The notes below the pieces were generated by a model. The model searched no databases. It was given only the letters and a program-made list of their open reading frames with translations, and had not been told where the DNA came from. 64,000 nucleotides of DNA from Forficula auricularia. Its lineage: Eukaryota; Arthropoda; Insecta; Dermaptera; Forficulidae. Position numbers and translations under genes: made by a program. Numbering within the stretch: the first letter of the stretch is position 1; each line of letters starts with the position of its first letter. Where the stretch lies: NCBI GenBank assembly GCA_024734495.1, contig JALMQS010000618.1, positions 248,001-312,000 of the forward strand, written 5' to 3'. This document shows positions 47,171-58,973 of this stretch, piece after piece.

Positions 47171-47810
47171 TAAATATTTTCAATTAAACAGGATTTCGTT
47201 TTATATTTGTAAGTAATCCTATAAAAAAAGAAAGATTAATAAGAAGGAAATGATGATTTTTTTATGGGAATCTCTGCAAAATTTCTGCAAAAATCTGCAT
47301 GAAGTCTATCTTAAACTAGGTAATCTTTATAATTGTTCATACTATGCATACATAGTAAATGGTAAAGTAAAAGGAAAGAAGAGTTGATTTAAGATATTAT
47401 ATGTTAATTAAATGGAATAAATATTAACTCGGAGAGTGCGTAATTATATTAAGAGTTATTAATCAAGAGGGACTTGTAGAACGAGATTAGAACATTCCAC
47501 AAGGACCGACCGTTACGTTAACCTCATCGCGTTTCCAAATAACACTTCCTTTGTTGTTTTCACATCCCATCACATTGCATTATTTATTTATTTGGCCAAA
47601 GTGTTGTTACAACATACGTTTTATTTATTTATATGTTTATTTATTTATTAATTTGCAGACTAGATTAAGAACTTACACGTTTTATTAATTTTATAATTTA
47701 TTAATTTATTAACCCTACTTAAGTAAAAGTAAATTCGAATTGTTTGTAATTTTTCTGTACCCAGAATTGGTACATAATAGTTATGGGTACATTTATATAT
47801 TTTATTTTTT
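47171..47810. other. AT-rich intergenic DNA
   Basis: 47490-47590 is slightly more complex (ACAAGGACCGACCGTTACG). Otherwise simple sequence. Confidence 0.5.
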
Positions 47811-48470
47811 ACTTTATCATACAGGGTATGGTCAAGTATTGTAATCGTGCATGAAAAAAGTGGTATTTTAGCTTCTTTTTTTTCGAAATATCATAAAAAC
47901 GGCTGAAACTATTTTGATTAAAAAAATTGAGCGAAACCATGGTTTTTTGGTCTACAAAAAAGTCCTAATAAGTGAACATCGAAAAAAATATATTTTTTGA
48001 GATAATAATTGTTTTGTCAGGGAGGTGTAGGGGGGGGGGTTAAAAATTAAAAAAACTTTTAGGCCATTTGAGCAAACGAAATTTTGTATACATATCGTGG
48101 GCCCCAGAAGACTAAAAATGCAAAAACTAACCACCCAAAATGGGGGGAGGAGATTGTAGGGCCAAAAAAGGAAAATATAGGTCTATGAACCAAATTCAAC
48201 GAAATCTTGTATACATAATCAATGGGCCCTAGAAAACTAAAATTGCAAAATCTAACCGCCCAAAATGGGAGTAGGGGTGAAATTCTAGGCTCTTGTACTA
48301 AACTCAACCAAATGTTGTATACGTAATCCTTGGGCCCCCAGAAGTCTTAAAATTCAAAAACTAACCCCCCCATACATGATTATAAATAATTTGATTAAAT
48401 ATTAAATATAAGTGAGGGGCCAAGTTGTATGGTAAAGTCAAGTGGATGGTCACATCAGAACTTGTCAGTT
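47811..48470. mobile_element. Dispersed element, copy 2, with internal tandem repeats
   Basis: Same family as 44389-45108. Its 3' half has three units of a 108-125-bp repeat, each with GGGCCC..AGAA..CTAAAA and AAAACTAACC (units begin near 48099, 48224, 48332). A third fragment, minus strand, is at 63850-63890 (ACCATACAGGGTATGG). Confidence 0.65.
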
Positions 48471-48519
48471 TATTATTTATTTATTTATTTTTGAATTATT
48501 GATAACGAATGTAGGCTCT

Positions 48520-48925
48520 TCATAAGATAAATCAATGAGATTGCCTTTTACTTGATGCAAATAAACATTTACCTAAATATAATTAATATTATTTATTTAT
48601 TTGTTCAAAGTGTTGTTACAATATAGGTTTTATTTATTAATTTATTTCAGGCATACAATAAGAATTTAAATATTTTATAGATGTTTTAATTAATTTATTG
48701 ATTACACTGAAGGAGGTTCGATTTGGTAGTAATATTTTTCTCCCCAGGATTTGAATTTAAGTTTTATTTTATACATGGGTAATATATATGTAATTTTTCT
48801 TTCATTTTTTTGAATATATGATAATTATTGTAATTTCTTTTAAGGAGAAATCAATGAGGTCCTTTGATTGATGTGAATAAATATATACCTATATATAATG
48901 AACGTAGGTATATAATTTATTTTAA
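48520..48925 (+). repeat. Two dispersed 50-nt repeat copies in direct orientation
   Basis: ATAAATCAATGAGATTGCC..TTGATGCAAATAAACAT (48525) and AGAAATCAATGAGGTCC..TTGATGTGAATAAATAT (48840). Between them AT-rich DNA with TTTATT runs. Confidence 0.5.
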
Positions 48926-49420
48926 AGATAAATGACCTGACCTTCAACATCAGTTTTTGTAATTAGAAAGCATCTGTTTTCTGATGGCTTCAAATACCCG
49001 ATTGAATGGAGGTAAATATGTTTTGTTGTAATATTAAGCTGGTCACTTCACAAACGAATAATTTGCATTCAAGCAGAGAAAACCTCGATATTCAAGATTA
49101 TATATTGATAAAACTAACTAGCCAGAAAATTATTTCAAAAAACTTTTCAAACATTTAAGAAATGAATTAAAACTTGGAAAAATTTTGATTTTGAATTTTT
49201 TTTCAGAAATACAATTAATAATATAACTAAATATATAAAAATATACAATTTTGTTAAGGGAGAATGGTGTAAGTTCTTGGTGAAACATATTTAAATAAAA
49301 TAAAGAAAATTAAAAAAAATTTTAAATTATAAAGTAAAGAAAATTTAAAAAATTTAAAATTATAAAGTAAAGAAAATTTAAAAAATTTTAAATTTTTAAA
49401 ATTTTCTTTACTTTATAAAA

Positions 49421-52400
49421 AATATAAAAATAATAAAAGTACAACGGGGATAGGTATATAGTAAAGTCCAAGCATTTAGGGCTGCACCTTCTTGGTGCAA
49501 CTCCTTCTCGCATCATTATTATTTAAAAAAGTCACGTGTTCACGATAGAATATTTAATATTTAATTTTTTAATAGTTTTTTGTCTTTCACATGTTTTTGT
49601 TACGAAATATATGCAGTTTTGATAGTTAGGATGATCGGTTTTAATTTTATTTTCATCCCCAAAAGCAGAAGTTTTCTTTAGCGCTATTCCCTTTAAATTG
49701 GCCGGATCGTTTAAATTATTTAATGTTAACTCGATGCGAGAGTTAAATACTTTAACAAACAGATCGAAATCAAAAGAGAATGAATGGAGTGAAGAAAATG
49801 AGCAATAGATTGTATCAAAAAACAGAATTAGTAGATTATTTTCGCGTTTTTTTTTTAATTCTTTCATATAATCGGATTAAATAAAAATTAAAAGAAAAAA
49901 AGAGTTTATTAAAAGATTGAATATTAAATAGTGTGTCTATCCAGCCAGGACAGTAGCCAGAAAGAAGAGTTCTAGATTTTTTGGGAGATTTTCAAAAAAT
50001 AATATTCTGAATTCATTTTTATATATTTTGTATTTTTATTATTAAAAAATTAATTAAAATAATTCTTTTATTTCAAAATTTAGGGACTAAAAAATAGAAA
50101 ATAAATTTTTCTTCACTACCCTATACCTTCTCATAAATATAAAAATAAAATAATCGGCACATTTTTTTAAAATTAAATGTGAATATGGATGTAATTTTTT
50201 GGGCTCTGATGAAAAAATTATTTTCTACATTTTACTTATTTTGATTTTTAAAATGTATTTTATAAAAAGTTTTTTTTTTACGTTTTAGATATAGAAAATT
50301 CTAATAACATTTTTTAATATTTTCTGTATTAGGTTCTGAAATTGATGAAATTTTATATTTATATCACAAAAAGATGTGGTAAATTCGATATAAATTGGGT
50401 CAAAATTGAATTACAAGATTTCACTCAAACATAAAACTGAGAAAGCAAATTAAATAAAAGCAGTTAAAAAATTTACAAAAAATAAGCCTTACCTATAGTT
50501 AATTTTGAAAATAATGAAACTACCTATCATTCTAGCTACTATCTTGGGCTGGTCTTTCTCACGGTGACTGTGGTGCAAACATTTAGATTATCTCTATTTC
50601 TTTCTAATGCACGTATAAACTTAAGTCTATCTTTGTTACTTTTTGTATGGATAAAATTTTTAAATGGAAAATACATTTTTTAGCCCTAGTTAATTAAGAA
50701 ATATCAAGATTTTAAACCGAAAAAATTTCTAGGTGGTGCAGTGCTCTGAGAATTTATAGGTAATCTGCCTAAAGTGAAGTTGAAGAAACACATTTTGAAC
50801 AGCTTGAACATTTTTAACAAATCTAGGCGTTATTTTGTAATAAGTGTGAGGATTAAGAATAACAAAAGTTTTCAAAAATATATTCAATATTTAGTTTATA
50901 AGGGCTGTTAAATTTAGATCGATATTTATTTTAAAATAAAAAATAAATGAATAAAAATACGATAAAAAACAAATTATTGGTTTTATTTTGTATGGCAATG
51001 TATTTTTTGTTATTAATTGATTTTTTTTTTAATTCAATTGGGTATTATTTCAAAATAAAAATAAATATATCATAAATAATAATGGATTTTTTTGGATAAA
51101 TATTGAATATGCTTTTTTGAATTGATAACAATTAGGTAAAACCTTTTAATTTATTTTATTGTATAGATATGTCTATGTAATATTAAAAAAATAAATAAAC
51201 TGAAATTCGTTTTAATATAAAGTAGAAATATAAATAGGATTTTGATTGAATTGTTCGATGCTCAATTAGGAAGAGATTTATCAAAAATAAATAAATCGTA
51301 ATTTAGGAAATTGATTCGGAATAGAATACTAAATAAAATATGAATTATAATTTTTATTTAAAATACTCGTGTTCCAGTCAAATATATGGTACACTCGCTG
51401 TATTTAATAGTTGCTAAAAAGGCCGTATTTTCGATTTAAATTGTTTAATAAATAGTATTCAAGATTCCTTTATTGAGTTTGTTAATATTTTCAGAATTTG
51501 CAAAATTTTAAGGTTATAGTCTGTATACTTTTGGAAACACTCATGTAACTTCTTCAATTTCTAATTCAATTATAAAAAATAAATATATGAAAGATAATAT
51601 TATTCAGCTAATAAAAATAAGAATTATTATTTGATTATTTTGAAATCAAAGAAAAAGAAAATGATTTGGTATTAATTTTATTAAGTTGGTAAATTTTAAG
51701 GTTATGTTAGCTTCTTCTTTTTAAGCTTGTTTATCATTGGTGGATTTCAAGCCACAGTCACGTGACTGTGTTATTTTAATTACATTTTAAACAATGAATT
51801 GTTTATATTTAAATCTTAAAAACAAGCTAATTTTTTTGAACATCCATATATAAACAACTTTTATTCGATTGTTTAGAAATTAGTGAAAACGATTTAATTC
51901 TGTATTAATTAATGTTTGTTTGAGTTTTATTTTGTTAAACAGAAAGTGTTTTGGTTCGATTAGAAAAAAAAAACGCAAAAAACTACTGTATTCATAATCA
52001 CAATCGATTTTCTTTTTTGTGGGGAAGAGGGTTCAGATTTTCTTAAACGATTTTTTTTAACTTCGAGAAAATCGAAATGTTTATTTTAATTGATTCTTGT
52101 TTCTACGAAATATTTGATTCCCTGCATTTTTTTTCTTTTAGAATACGAGACAAATTTTTGATTCACATACTTTTCCGATCACTAGTGGTTCTATTTATGT
52201 TTTTGGTATTCAATTCACAGAAAAATATCCTTGGCTGTTTTGCTATCAAGGAAACAAACAAAAAACAATTTATTTCTATTTTTCTAAACAGGAAGGAAGA
52301 AAGTTACGACCAACGAAGGTACGAACGGGTATAATTTATTTCCCTCAACGGACTATCAAATCTTATCTAGTTAATTAAGAGTACAAATAAATAAAGCGAG

Positions 52401-52734
52401 TGTCAAGGTGATAATTTTGAATTTTCACCCTTTTTGATTGAGATAAAAGTCATTTCTCCCTGTTATTAAAATAAATTATGTGCTTAATGATATCGGACCT
52501 GAAGAGTCATTAATTAATAAAGCACAAAGAGAAACCGGCATATTCAATTATTATGTAATTAATTAAAACAAGAGAATAGTTTGGTTTAATGGATTGTGAT
52601 TTATTTATATTAATATAGGAAAAAGGCATTTTTGCATTGTCTTAAACATTTAAATAAATTAAAAATTACAAATAAATGAATTGATTGTGGTTTTCATTTT
52701 TTTTTCAACATTATATAAAAAAAATATATAGGTG
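49421..52734. other. Long AT-rich intergenic stretch
   Basis: No element boundary or gene. A small GCACC/GGTGC hairpin is at 49479-49497. The 111-aa minus ORF (49532-49867) and the 85-aa ORF (52077-52334) are not supported by composition or motif. Confidence 0.5.
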
Positions 52735-52835
52735 TCAGTGACGTGCGGTCCATGGATGCGGCGTATCCTTAAAATCTCAGAACATCAAGAGTATCTTCAT
52801 ACCATGTCATATATGAATCTCGTTTAGCTTTATTT
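52735..52835. repeat. Solo transposon end (CAGTGACGTGCGGTCC)
   Basis: Better-preserved copy of the 27375 terminus, followed by TATCCTTAAAATCTCA and TCAAGAGTATCTTCATA. Confidence 0.45.
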
Positions 52836-53288
52836 CGCTTAGCTTTAATTTAAAATTTATGGAACTTCTTAGCGTTAAAATATGGATTTTCCAGATTTCA
52901 TATTTGAATCATTCGCCAGTAGCAGCCCGGTCATTTAATAGCAACAGCTCGCTCCTGGGAGCACCTGGAATTTAGGCAACTAGATTGGTATATCAGTTAA
53001 GGGTATGGCTACCCCAGGACCGGACGGCGTCCCTGCCTAGCATCTATTTGTACACTTAACATAAAATAAACTGGATACTCGAAAATTAAAAAAAAAAGAA
53101 TCATTTTTTTTAAATACATTATTAAGAGAAAGTCAAAAACAATTTTATAATTAAGTAGACAAAATATTAATAAAAACGAAGAACCTAAGTGCATTTATAG
53201 AAAAAATTCACTTTAAATGTAAAATTAATTAAAGTTTTGATTCTAGAATGATCTGCTATTTTCTTATTATTTTAGAGAGGTTTATTTA
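52836..53288. other. Intergenic DNA
   Basis: GC-richer 52910-53040 (CCAGTAGCAGCCCGGTC, GACCGGACGGCGTCCCTGCC) of unknown nature; the GTCCCTGCCT word recalls the 105-nt repeat. Confidence 0.4.
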
Positions 53289-53313
53289 CTATATATATAT
53301 ATATATATATATG
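53289..53313. repeat. (TA)n microsatellite
   Basis: Pure TATATA run. Other short simple repeats: (TC)n 28708-28720, (ATT)n 26122-26145, (CA)n 20455-20470, poly-T 12247-12269 and 37352-37368, poly-G 10021-10031 and 58035-58043. Confidence 0.9.
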
Positions 53314-53529
53314 TATATTAACTACACATTAGTGTGGTAGGTAAACCTTTAAGGACTATAGCAACAGTTTGATATAAGATAAATAAAACTGTTGCATTCG
53401 TTTACATTTCCCAAAATGCTTTCAAACATGTATTTATTTAATTGTCAACTATTTTTTTATTAATGAATGTTTTGTCCCAATTTAAAAAAGAAATGTAGTG
53501 ATGTATTTTTATATTTCGTATGATTTAAA

Positions 53530-53940
53530 TTCATGAAGCACCATACTCGATTACGTGGGTCTGCAGGGTGGTTTCCTATTGCCTTTGTATGGATTTAGTG
53601 AGGTGGCTTGTTTTGTCGACAAAGATGAAAATTGTTCTGACTAAGGACCAGTTGTATGTCGGTTGGTAAAGTCTTTGTAAAAGTTGACAAAGGGTAAAAC
53701 CTTAGAATTCACCTTGTTCCCGAGGGATGGCCAATCAGATGAAAATGGGTGTCATCTGATTGGCAATCCGACAAGATGAATTCTAAGGTTTTACCATTTG
53801 TCAACTTTTACAAAGACTTTACCAACCGACATACAACTGACCCTAAGGCGAGTAGATTTGATCCCGAGTAAACTCGAACCGAAGTTAGAACCTTAGCCAC
53901 TGCTTTACTGGCGCCTTTACAAGGACTCTAGCCGCATCAT
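53530..53940 (-). mobile_element. tRNA-derived SINE interrupted by a MITE
   Basis: Minus strand: GCAGTGGCTAAGGTTCTAAC (box A) and GGTTCGAGTTTACTC (box B), then the MITE 53645-53843, then ATACAAAGGCAATAGGAAACC, the same core as the 21120 SINE. Its 3' end is near 53530. Confidence 0.6.
53645..53843. mobile_element. Hairpin MITE, PIF/Harbinger type, family member 3
   Basis: Termini GGACCAGTTGTATGTCGG / CCGACATACAACTGACCC, TAA on both sides (53642-53644, 53844-53846). It is the most complete copy: both arms reach the ATCAGATGA / TCATCTGAT centre, making the hairpin nearly full length. It is inserted in a minus-strand SINE. Confidence 0.8.
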
Positions 53941-53949
53941 TTTAATGTA

Positions 53950-54728
53950 ACATGTTTATTTGTGCATGCTGTTCTTTTTTTATAAATTTCAAATATAGAT
54001 TATCTTTCCAATTTCAATCCATTATGGAATTTTGGATTCGATTCAACTTTTTTTTACTAAACCTCACTATTATTGTGATTATTTATTTATTGGAAATTTA
54101 ATCTAATTTCTATAATTTATCAAGAAACACTTGTTGTTCCTAATTCCAAGGTATATAAATTATTCTCACATTCTTTTTTTTTTTTGTTATTCTACAAAAA
54201 TATCTTAAGAATTTGGTCTTGTACTTTTTTTTTTGTTTGATTCCATTATAATTAAATGTAAATGAATTGTATAAATTTGAATGCATTTTTAGCTGGAGTG
54301 TTTGTTTGTCTTCATCTGCTCCCGGGGGCCTACCGAAAAAGACAATAACGACATCGATGACAAGCCCTTGGCTTCGAGAAAACATTCTTCGTCAATGACT
54401 AAAGGGGGTGGCTGAGAAGGAGGCCGCGGGGGGTGCGGCTTCAAAAAATCCAAACAAAGAAGCCCACCAACAGAATCTTTATCTTGTAACAGCGATTTAA
54501 ATGGATTAAAAAAAAAATTAACAACAAAACGTCCCGTCTACCTGCAAACAAATGCTACGCTAAACATTTCGAAAATCAATCGACATATTTTTTTTTAATT
54601 TTTCTTAGAAAACTCATAAATAATTAGTTTGTCAATTTAATTAAAAAATCGATTCTAAACCAATATATGAGAAATACAATCGAACTGATAAAACATTTAA
54701 GAAATATACTTCGAAATATTTTATTAAA
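53950..54728. other. Intergenic DNA with GC-rich piece
   Basis: 54290-54450 (TGCTCCCGGGGGCCTACC, AGGAGGCCGCGGGGGGTGCG) stands out. The 81-aa ORF crossing it has no recognisable domain. Confidence 0.4.
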
Positions 54729-54730
54729 TA

Positions 54731-55000
54731 CAGTAGACTTTCACTAATCCGGCACCCTCCGCCCGCCGTTTGGTATCCGTTTTTGTTACCCATATCGGGT
54801 GAAATTTATTTTATTTTATTTTATTTATTATGAATTTTTCTATACAATCCAGTAATCCGAACATTACAATAATCCGCCACCCCTTAGTTTATACTAGGGG
54901 TGTTAGTTGAAATTTGCCGGTTTTACTAATAGATGTCGCTAGAGGTATGTATACATTTCTATGATTTGGGTAATAGTGCCGGATTAGTGAGACTCTACTG
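54731..55000. mobile_element. pogo/Tigger-like MITE, copy 1
   Basis: Ends CAGTAGACTTTCACTAATCC / GGATTAGTGAGACTCTACTG, flanked by TA (54729-54730, 55001-55002). CAGTAGA... termini plus TA target fit the pogo/Tigger branch. Shares ATATCGGGTGAAATTTATT and TCCAGTAATCCGAAC with copy 2. Confidence 0.85.
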
Positions 55001-55478
55001 TATTACCTAATTTCTATAGATAAATCAAAACAAAATATACATTTAACACAACTAAGTCAGCTTGCTCGACTGCAAAGGGCAAAAGGTCTGATTAGCAAAT
55101 TTTTATCAATGACCTACAGTCTTTCAAAACCCTACCTTCAGCTTAGGCCAATCCATTATATTTATTTCTACTCTCTTTCTTCTTTTCGTGATACTAAAGT
55201 TCCCGAACTACAAAAGTTGTACCTTTTTGGTACATATTATTGCATCAATATTAAAAAAATAAATAAAATAAAAGACAATCCTCGATTTTTTTCTCCCAAT
55301 ATTCAATTTTATATATATATATTTTTTTTATACTTCGTTATATATTTATTGGGATGTCATATATTTAAAAATTATATCTATATAGGTTTAAACAAAATAT
55401 CAATAATTAAAAAAAAATCCGATAAAATTGCATTATATTGTATGTTTTATTATTGATCAATATTCTTATATTATCTTC

Positions 55479-55687
55479 TAAGGGCGTACCCAGATTGTGA
55501 GCTAGGGTGGGGGAGGGCAACTTATATTAGTTTCTAAGAAGAACGGGTAGATTATGTAGTTTATAAGTTTAATATTATAAATTATTTTAAGAAGGCGCCT
55601 GAAATTAGATGAAATATTTTTACATGTTCTATTTCGTCTTCTGGGGGGGGGGGATTCACCCCCTGTTTCTAACTGGGTATGCCCTTG
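55479..55687. mobile_element. hAT-type MITE with perfect 8-bp duplication
   Basis: Ends TAAGGGCGTACCCAG / CTGGGTATGCCCTTG are inverted repeats. TTATCTTC flanks both sides (55471-55478, 55688-55695). G-run at 55642-55652. Confidence 0.8.
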
Positions 55688-55920
55688 TTATCTTCGTTCA
55701 TTGATTTTTCATTGAGATTTACTTTTCTGAGTAATTTTAATTTACTTAATAAGTTTTAAGCTAACCTTTGGATTCTTATTTATGTCTGAAGTATAAAATA
55801 AGTTTTCTTTGGAGGTGGGTCATAGTTTTATAAATACACATACATAAAAAGAAAAAAAATATCAAATATAGGAGCTGATTAAATGGACTTTGTTTCAGAA
55901 GTCAAAAAAAATTATATATA

Positions 55921-56132
55921 GATTAGAGTCTCACTAATCCGGCACTTCAATAGACCGTCACGCCCAATAATCCGGCACCTTCCACCCGCGATTTCGTATC
56001 CGTTTGTTAACCATATCGGGTGAAATTTATTTTATTTATTATGAATTTTTCTATACAATCCAGTAATCCGAACATTCCAATAATCAGGCACCCCATAGTT
56101 TTTAATAGTGCCGGATTAGTGAGACTCTACTG
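55921..56132. mobile_element. pogo/Tigger-like MITE, copy 2
   Basis: About 75 bp shorter relative of 54731-55000, with right end GATTAGTGAGACTCTACTG intact, left end mutated (GATTAGAGTCTCAC) and TA on both sides (55919-55920, 56133-56134). Confidence 0.8.
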
Positions 56133-56134
56133 TA

Positions 56135-57344
56135 TACCTATATTTTAATATTATATTCTCGTTAAAATTAATTTGTAAAAAGTCAAATAAAATTCATTTT
56201 TCCCGTAGTTCTTTTGAGGTTAGGTCACAGGTCAATATAGCCAACAAACGAAATTTGTAAAAAAAATTTTATATTTTTTTTTTAATCCTCTCTTTTTTAC
56301 CTTTTGGTTGGATTCCATTGTTATAAAAAATTTTGTTTTAATAAGTAATTTTTTTTTTTATTTTAATCACAAGAAAATGTTTTACTTTTTGCGATTACGT
56401 CAGCTTAAAGAAAGATATATAATAAATGAAGAAATAAATACTTAAAATGAATAATTTTTCTTTTAATTAATTTTCCCCGACTGATTATAAACCAAATTAA
56501 TTTATTACGTTAATTATTTATTTATTTAACATATTCATCCGAAAGTTAATTACTTAATTATGAATATATATATTTTTTTAAGGATATATAGATACTAGAA
56601 ACTAGAAATATATTTTTTACGGTATAAATTGAGTTAATACCCGGTTGGGAAATTTTATTGTAAAAAATGTAATCCGAATCATTTTAAAAAAATATGATAG
56701 AGGATAAAAAAAAAATAGAATATTATTAAATTCTATAAGATTTTACAAAATATTTTTATCATACCTAGTCTTGAAATATTTTGGAAATTCATTGGAAATT
56801 TCGAAGATTCTTTAATCGGTAGGTTGGGGCTTATATCCATTTAACAAATGATGGGATAATATGTCCGCAGGCTCTGAAGCCGTTTATTTTAGATAATTTG
56901 ATTTTTTTCTTTAGGTTAGCTTAACGACATCCAATTAACGAGTTTGGAGTCCAAATATTTTGATAAAAAAATAATAAATAAATAATTTAAAAAAATTAAT
57001 AATACATCTAAACAAGGAAGATGAAATAATAATATTTATTCGTTCGAGGCGATTCAATTTAAGATTTTTAAAAATTCTCTCTTTATGAATAAATCGAAAT
57101 TATAATATAATCAATTTTCATAAATAGTATGTTATCAAATTATATAAAAAATATCAAATTATATTTGATACAATATTTAGTTATTGTTAGCAGAAATGAA
57201 TAAATCAACATAATATAGGTAAGATATTTTTGGAAACCAATCATGAAATATTTAATCATTCAAATAGATGTTTGGAGACAATTTTTTTTTTATTTTCAAT
57301 TAAATTACCTAATATAGTCCACTAAAAGCATAGAACACCATTAT
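56135..57344. other. AT-rich intergenic DNA
   Basis: No gene or repeat boundary recognised. Confidence 0.55.
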
Positions 57345-57480
57345 AGTTGGTGTAATTGGCTATAGACGTGCTAGGGAGAAGCCTGATTATATTGGGTTAT
57401 TTTTTATTTGCCCTGAAAGGAATAATATGAGCCCAGGTCTCCTGCTCAGGGAGCTCTAACCATACACTTTCGACTACCCT
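57345..57480 (-). mobile_element. Probable tRNA-derived SINE head
   Basis: Minus strand has TATGGTTAGAGCTCCCTGAG (box A and anticodon arm) and GACCTGGGCTCATAT (worn box B), close to a tRNA. No intact cloverleaf. Ends uncertain. Confidence 0.4.
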
Positions 57481-57588
57481 AATAGAGAAATATTTTTATT
57501 TATTTATTTTGTTTGTTTCACTAATTTTATTAGTTAATTTTTTTGCAACGAAATTTTCTCTGGAGAGAGACGGACTGGTAGAAACTTT

Positions 57589-57975
57589 AATTGAATGTAA
57601 TGGAAGGCAGCCCAGAGGTAGTGAGGAAAGAAAAAATTAACACATATAAAATGAGGTGTAATTTATTGGAATCCTTCCTCCTTTCCTTTCAAACCGACGT
57701 TTCGGAGGATTTTTCCCTCCTTCTTCAGGGTTTCAAAGGGTCAATGAATGAAACAAATAAAATGTTTCCTTCTTCTCTCCACAGTAGTGTTCAAAAACTT
57801 TCTTCATTTTTAACAAAGGCATAGAAAAGCAAATTTTTTTTTCCTCCTTTTCTTAATCAAGAAACGTCGGTTTGAAAGGAAAGGAGGAAGGATTCCAATA
57901 AATTACACCTTATTTTATATGTGTTAATTTTTTCCTTTCTCACTACCTCTGGGCTGCCTTCCATTACATTCAATT
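57589..57975. mobile_element. Long inverted repeat with hammerhead-like motif (Penelope-like terminal fragment)
   Basis: Arms of about 120 nt (57589-57707 and 57855-57975) are near-perfect inverted copies. The outer ends carry an AATTGAATGTAATGGAAGG motif. The left arm contains an intact hammerhead-like fold on the minus strand. The right arm keeps only the GAAACGTCGGTTTG half. Penelope-like elements are known to carry hammerhead motifs in rearranged, often inverted terminal repeats. The short ORF across it has no protein meaning. Confidence 0.6.
57684..57736 (-). ncRNA. Hammerhead-ribozyme-like motif with 5-bp stem I
   Basis: Minus strand: AAACC, CTGAAGA (57728-57722), stem II GGAGG/CCTCC with loop GAAAAAT, GAAACGTC (57703-57696), GGTTT. 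Stem I AAACC:GGTTT brackets the core exactly, and one extra C lies between stem and core. The core residues are all conserved. This and 63599 are the best-folding copies in the window. Confidence 0.65.
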
Positions 57976-58280
57976 TTATTAGTTAATATTTTTTTTTCAA
58001 AATATTTTATTAAATAAGAAATAAAATAGGAGGGGGGGGGGGGATTTTCGAAATGACTCACAAAACTGATTAAGTATTTGAATTTTAACTTAAAAAAAAA
58101 AAAAAAAATATAATATATTTAATAAATGAATTAATTATAATATATTTATTTATTTTATAAGTCTTTTATCAAAACCAGTGTGCATAAAATACTAATATTT
58201 ATAATGATGAAGAAAATCTGCCTGAATAAAATTTCTTCTCTTGTTATTATTTATGTGAGATATATGAGAAATAAAATGAT

Positions 58281-58318
58281 CCACTGAAGAAGTCAAAATA
58301 AATTGACGAAACGTCTGG
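58281..58318 (+). ncRNA. Hammerhead-ribozyme-like motif, same family as 63599
   Basis: CCA, CTGAAGA, stem II GTCA/TGAC with an A/T-rich loop, GAAACGTC, TGG. Stem I is CCA:TGG (3 bp). Every conserved hammerhead core base is intact and helix III is minimal (GAAACGTC contains the palindrome ACGT, so a dimer could form an intermolecular helix III). It lies downstream of the Toll gene, in opposite orientation to the 63599 copy. Confidence 0.65.
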
Positions 58319-58320
58319 CT

Positions 58321-58960
58321 CACTTAGTAAAAACTTTGTGTTTTAATTTATCCAATTCCCTGCGATTCCTTTTATATTAGCTATATAATAATAATATTCA
58401 ATAAATTATTTATTTCAAAAATTTTATATTATCAACATTTTTGATAATTATTTTTTAAAATAAGAGAGTTACAGTTCTTTCTACACATGGTGCTTTTTGT
58501 TTTCGCTACATAATATAATATGAAGATGTCTTCTTAAATGGATAAAACAGATGAATGAACTGCTCATATTACTCAGAGATAATAAAAACTAATGTTAATA
58601 TAGTATAAGATGTAGATCTTTTTTTTACAGAAAATTCTCTTTTGAGAATTTTGATATAGGTTTTTGTTTTGATTTTATATTAAGTCTGGATCACTCACTC
58701 ACTCTATTTAAGTTTTATTACAAGTTTTCATTCAATTCGAGTTGTTTTTTTGATTAATAAGCAAAATATTAAATTTTTTATCCGAAAATGTGCATAAATT
58801 CTGACGATCGAAATATCTATAAAGAATATTTTTAGAAATAAAATAAGTAATTTATTATTCTATTTTTTTTTTTTTTTTATTTCTAAAAAGACTTAAGAAA
58901 TTGATAAATATAATATTTTGGTTATAATTTTTAAGTATTTAATTAATGATAAAATTTAGA
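58321..58960. other. AT-rich DNA downstream of the Toll stop codon
   Basis: Should contain the 3' UTR or the beginning of a 3' UTR intron. AAAATTCTC/GAGAATTTT palindrome at 58632-58652. Polypyrimidine run at 58864-58878. Confidence 0.4.
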
Positions 58961-58970
58961 GTACTCACTT
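58961..58970 (-). promoter_or_regulatory. Splice donor immediately after the Toll stop codon
   Basis: The minus strand reads TAG stop, then GCCAA, then GTGAGTAC, a near-perfect 5' splice site (GT at 58968-58967). If used, the transcript has a 3' UTR intron whose junction is only 5 nt beyond the stop, too close to trigger junction-dependent nonsense-mediated decay. The acceptor would be in the lower-numbered gene desert. An unspliced end is also possible: AATAAA occurs on the minus strand at 58881-58876, but this run is so AT-rich that it may be chance. Confidence 0.5.
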
Positions 58971-58973
58971 GGC

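Noticed and set aside
48055..48370. CRISPR-like array
   Set aside because: Only three diverged units of 108-125 bp without spacer/repeat structure, inside a eukaryotic dispersed element.
57591..57824. 77-aa ORF
   Set aside because: Lies in the inverted repeat with the ribozyme motif; its peptide simply translates the repeat.
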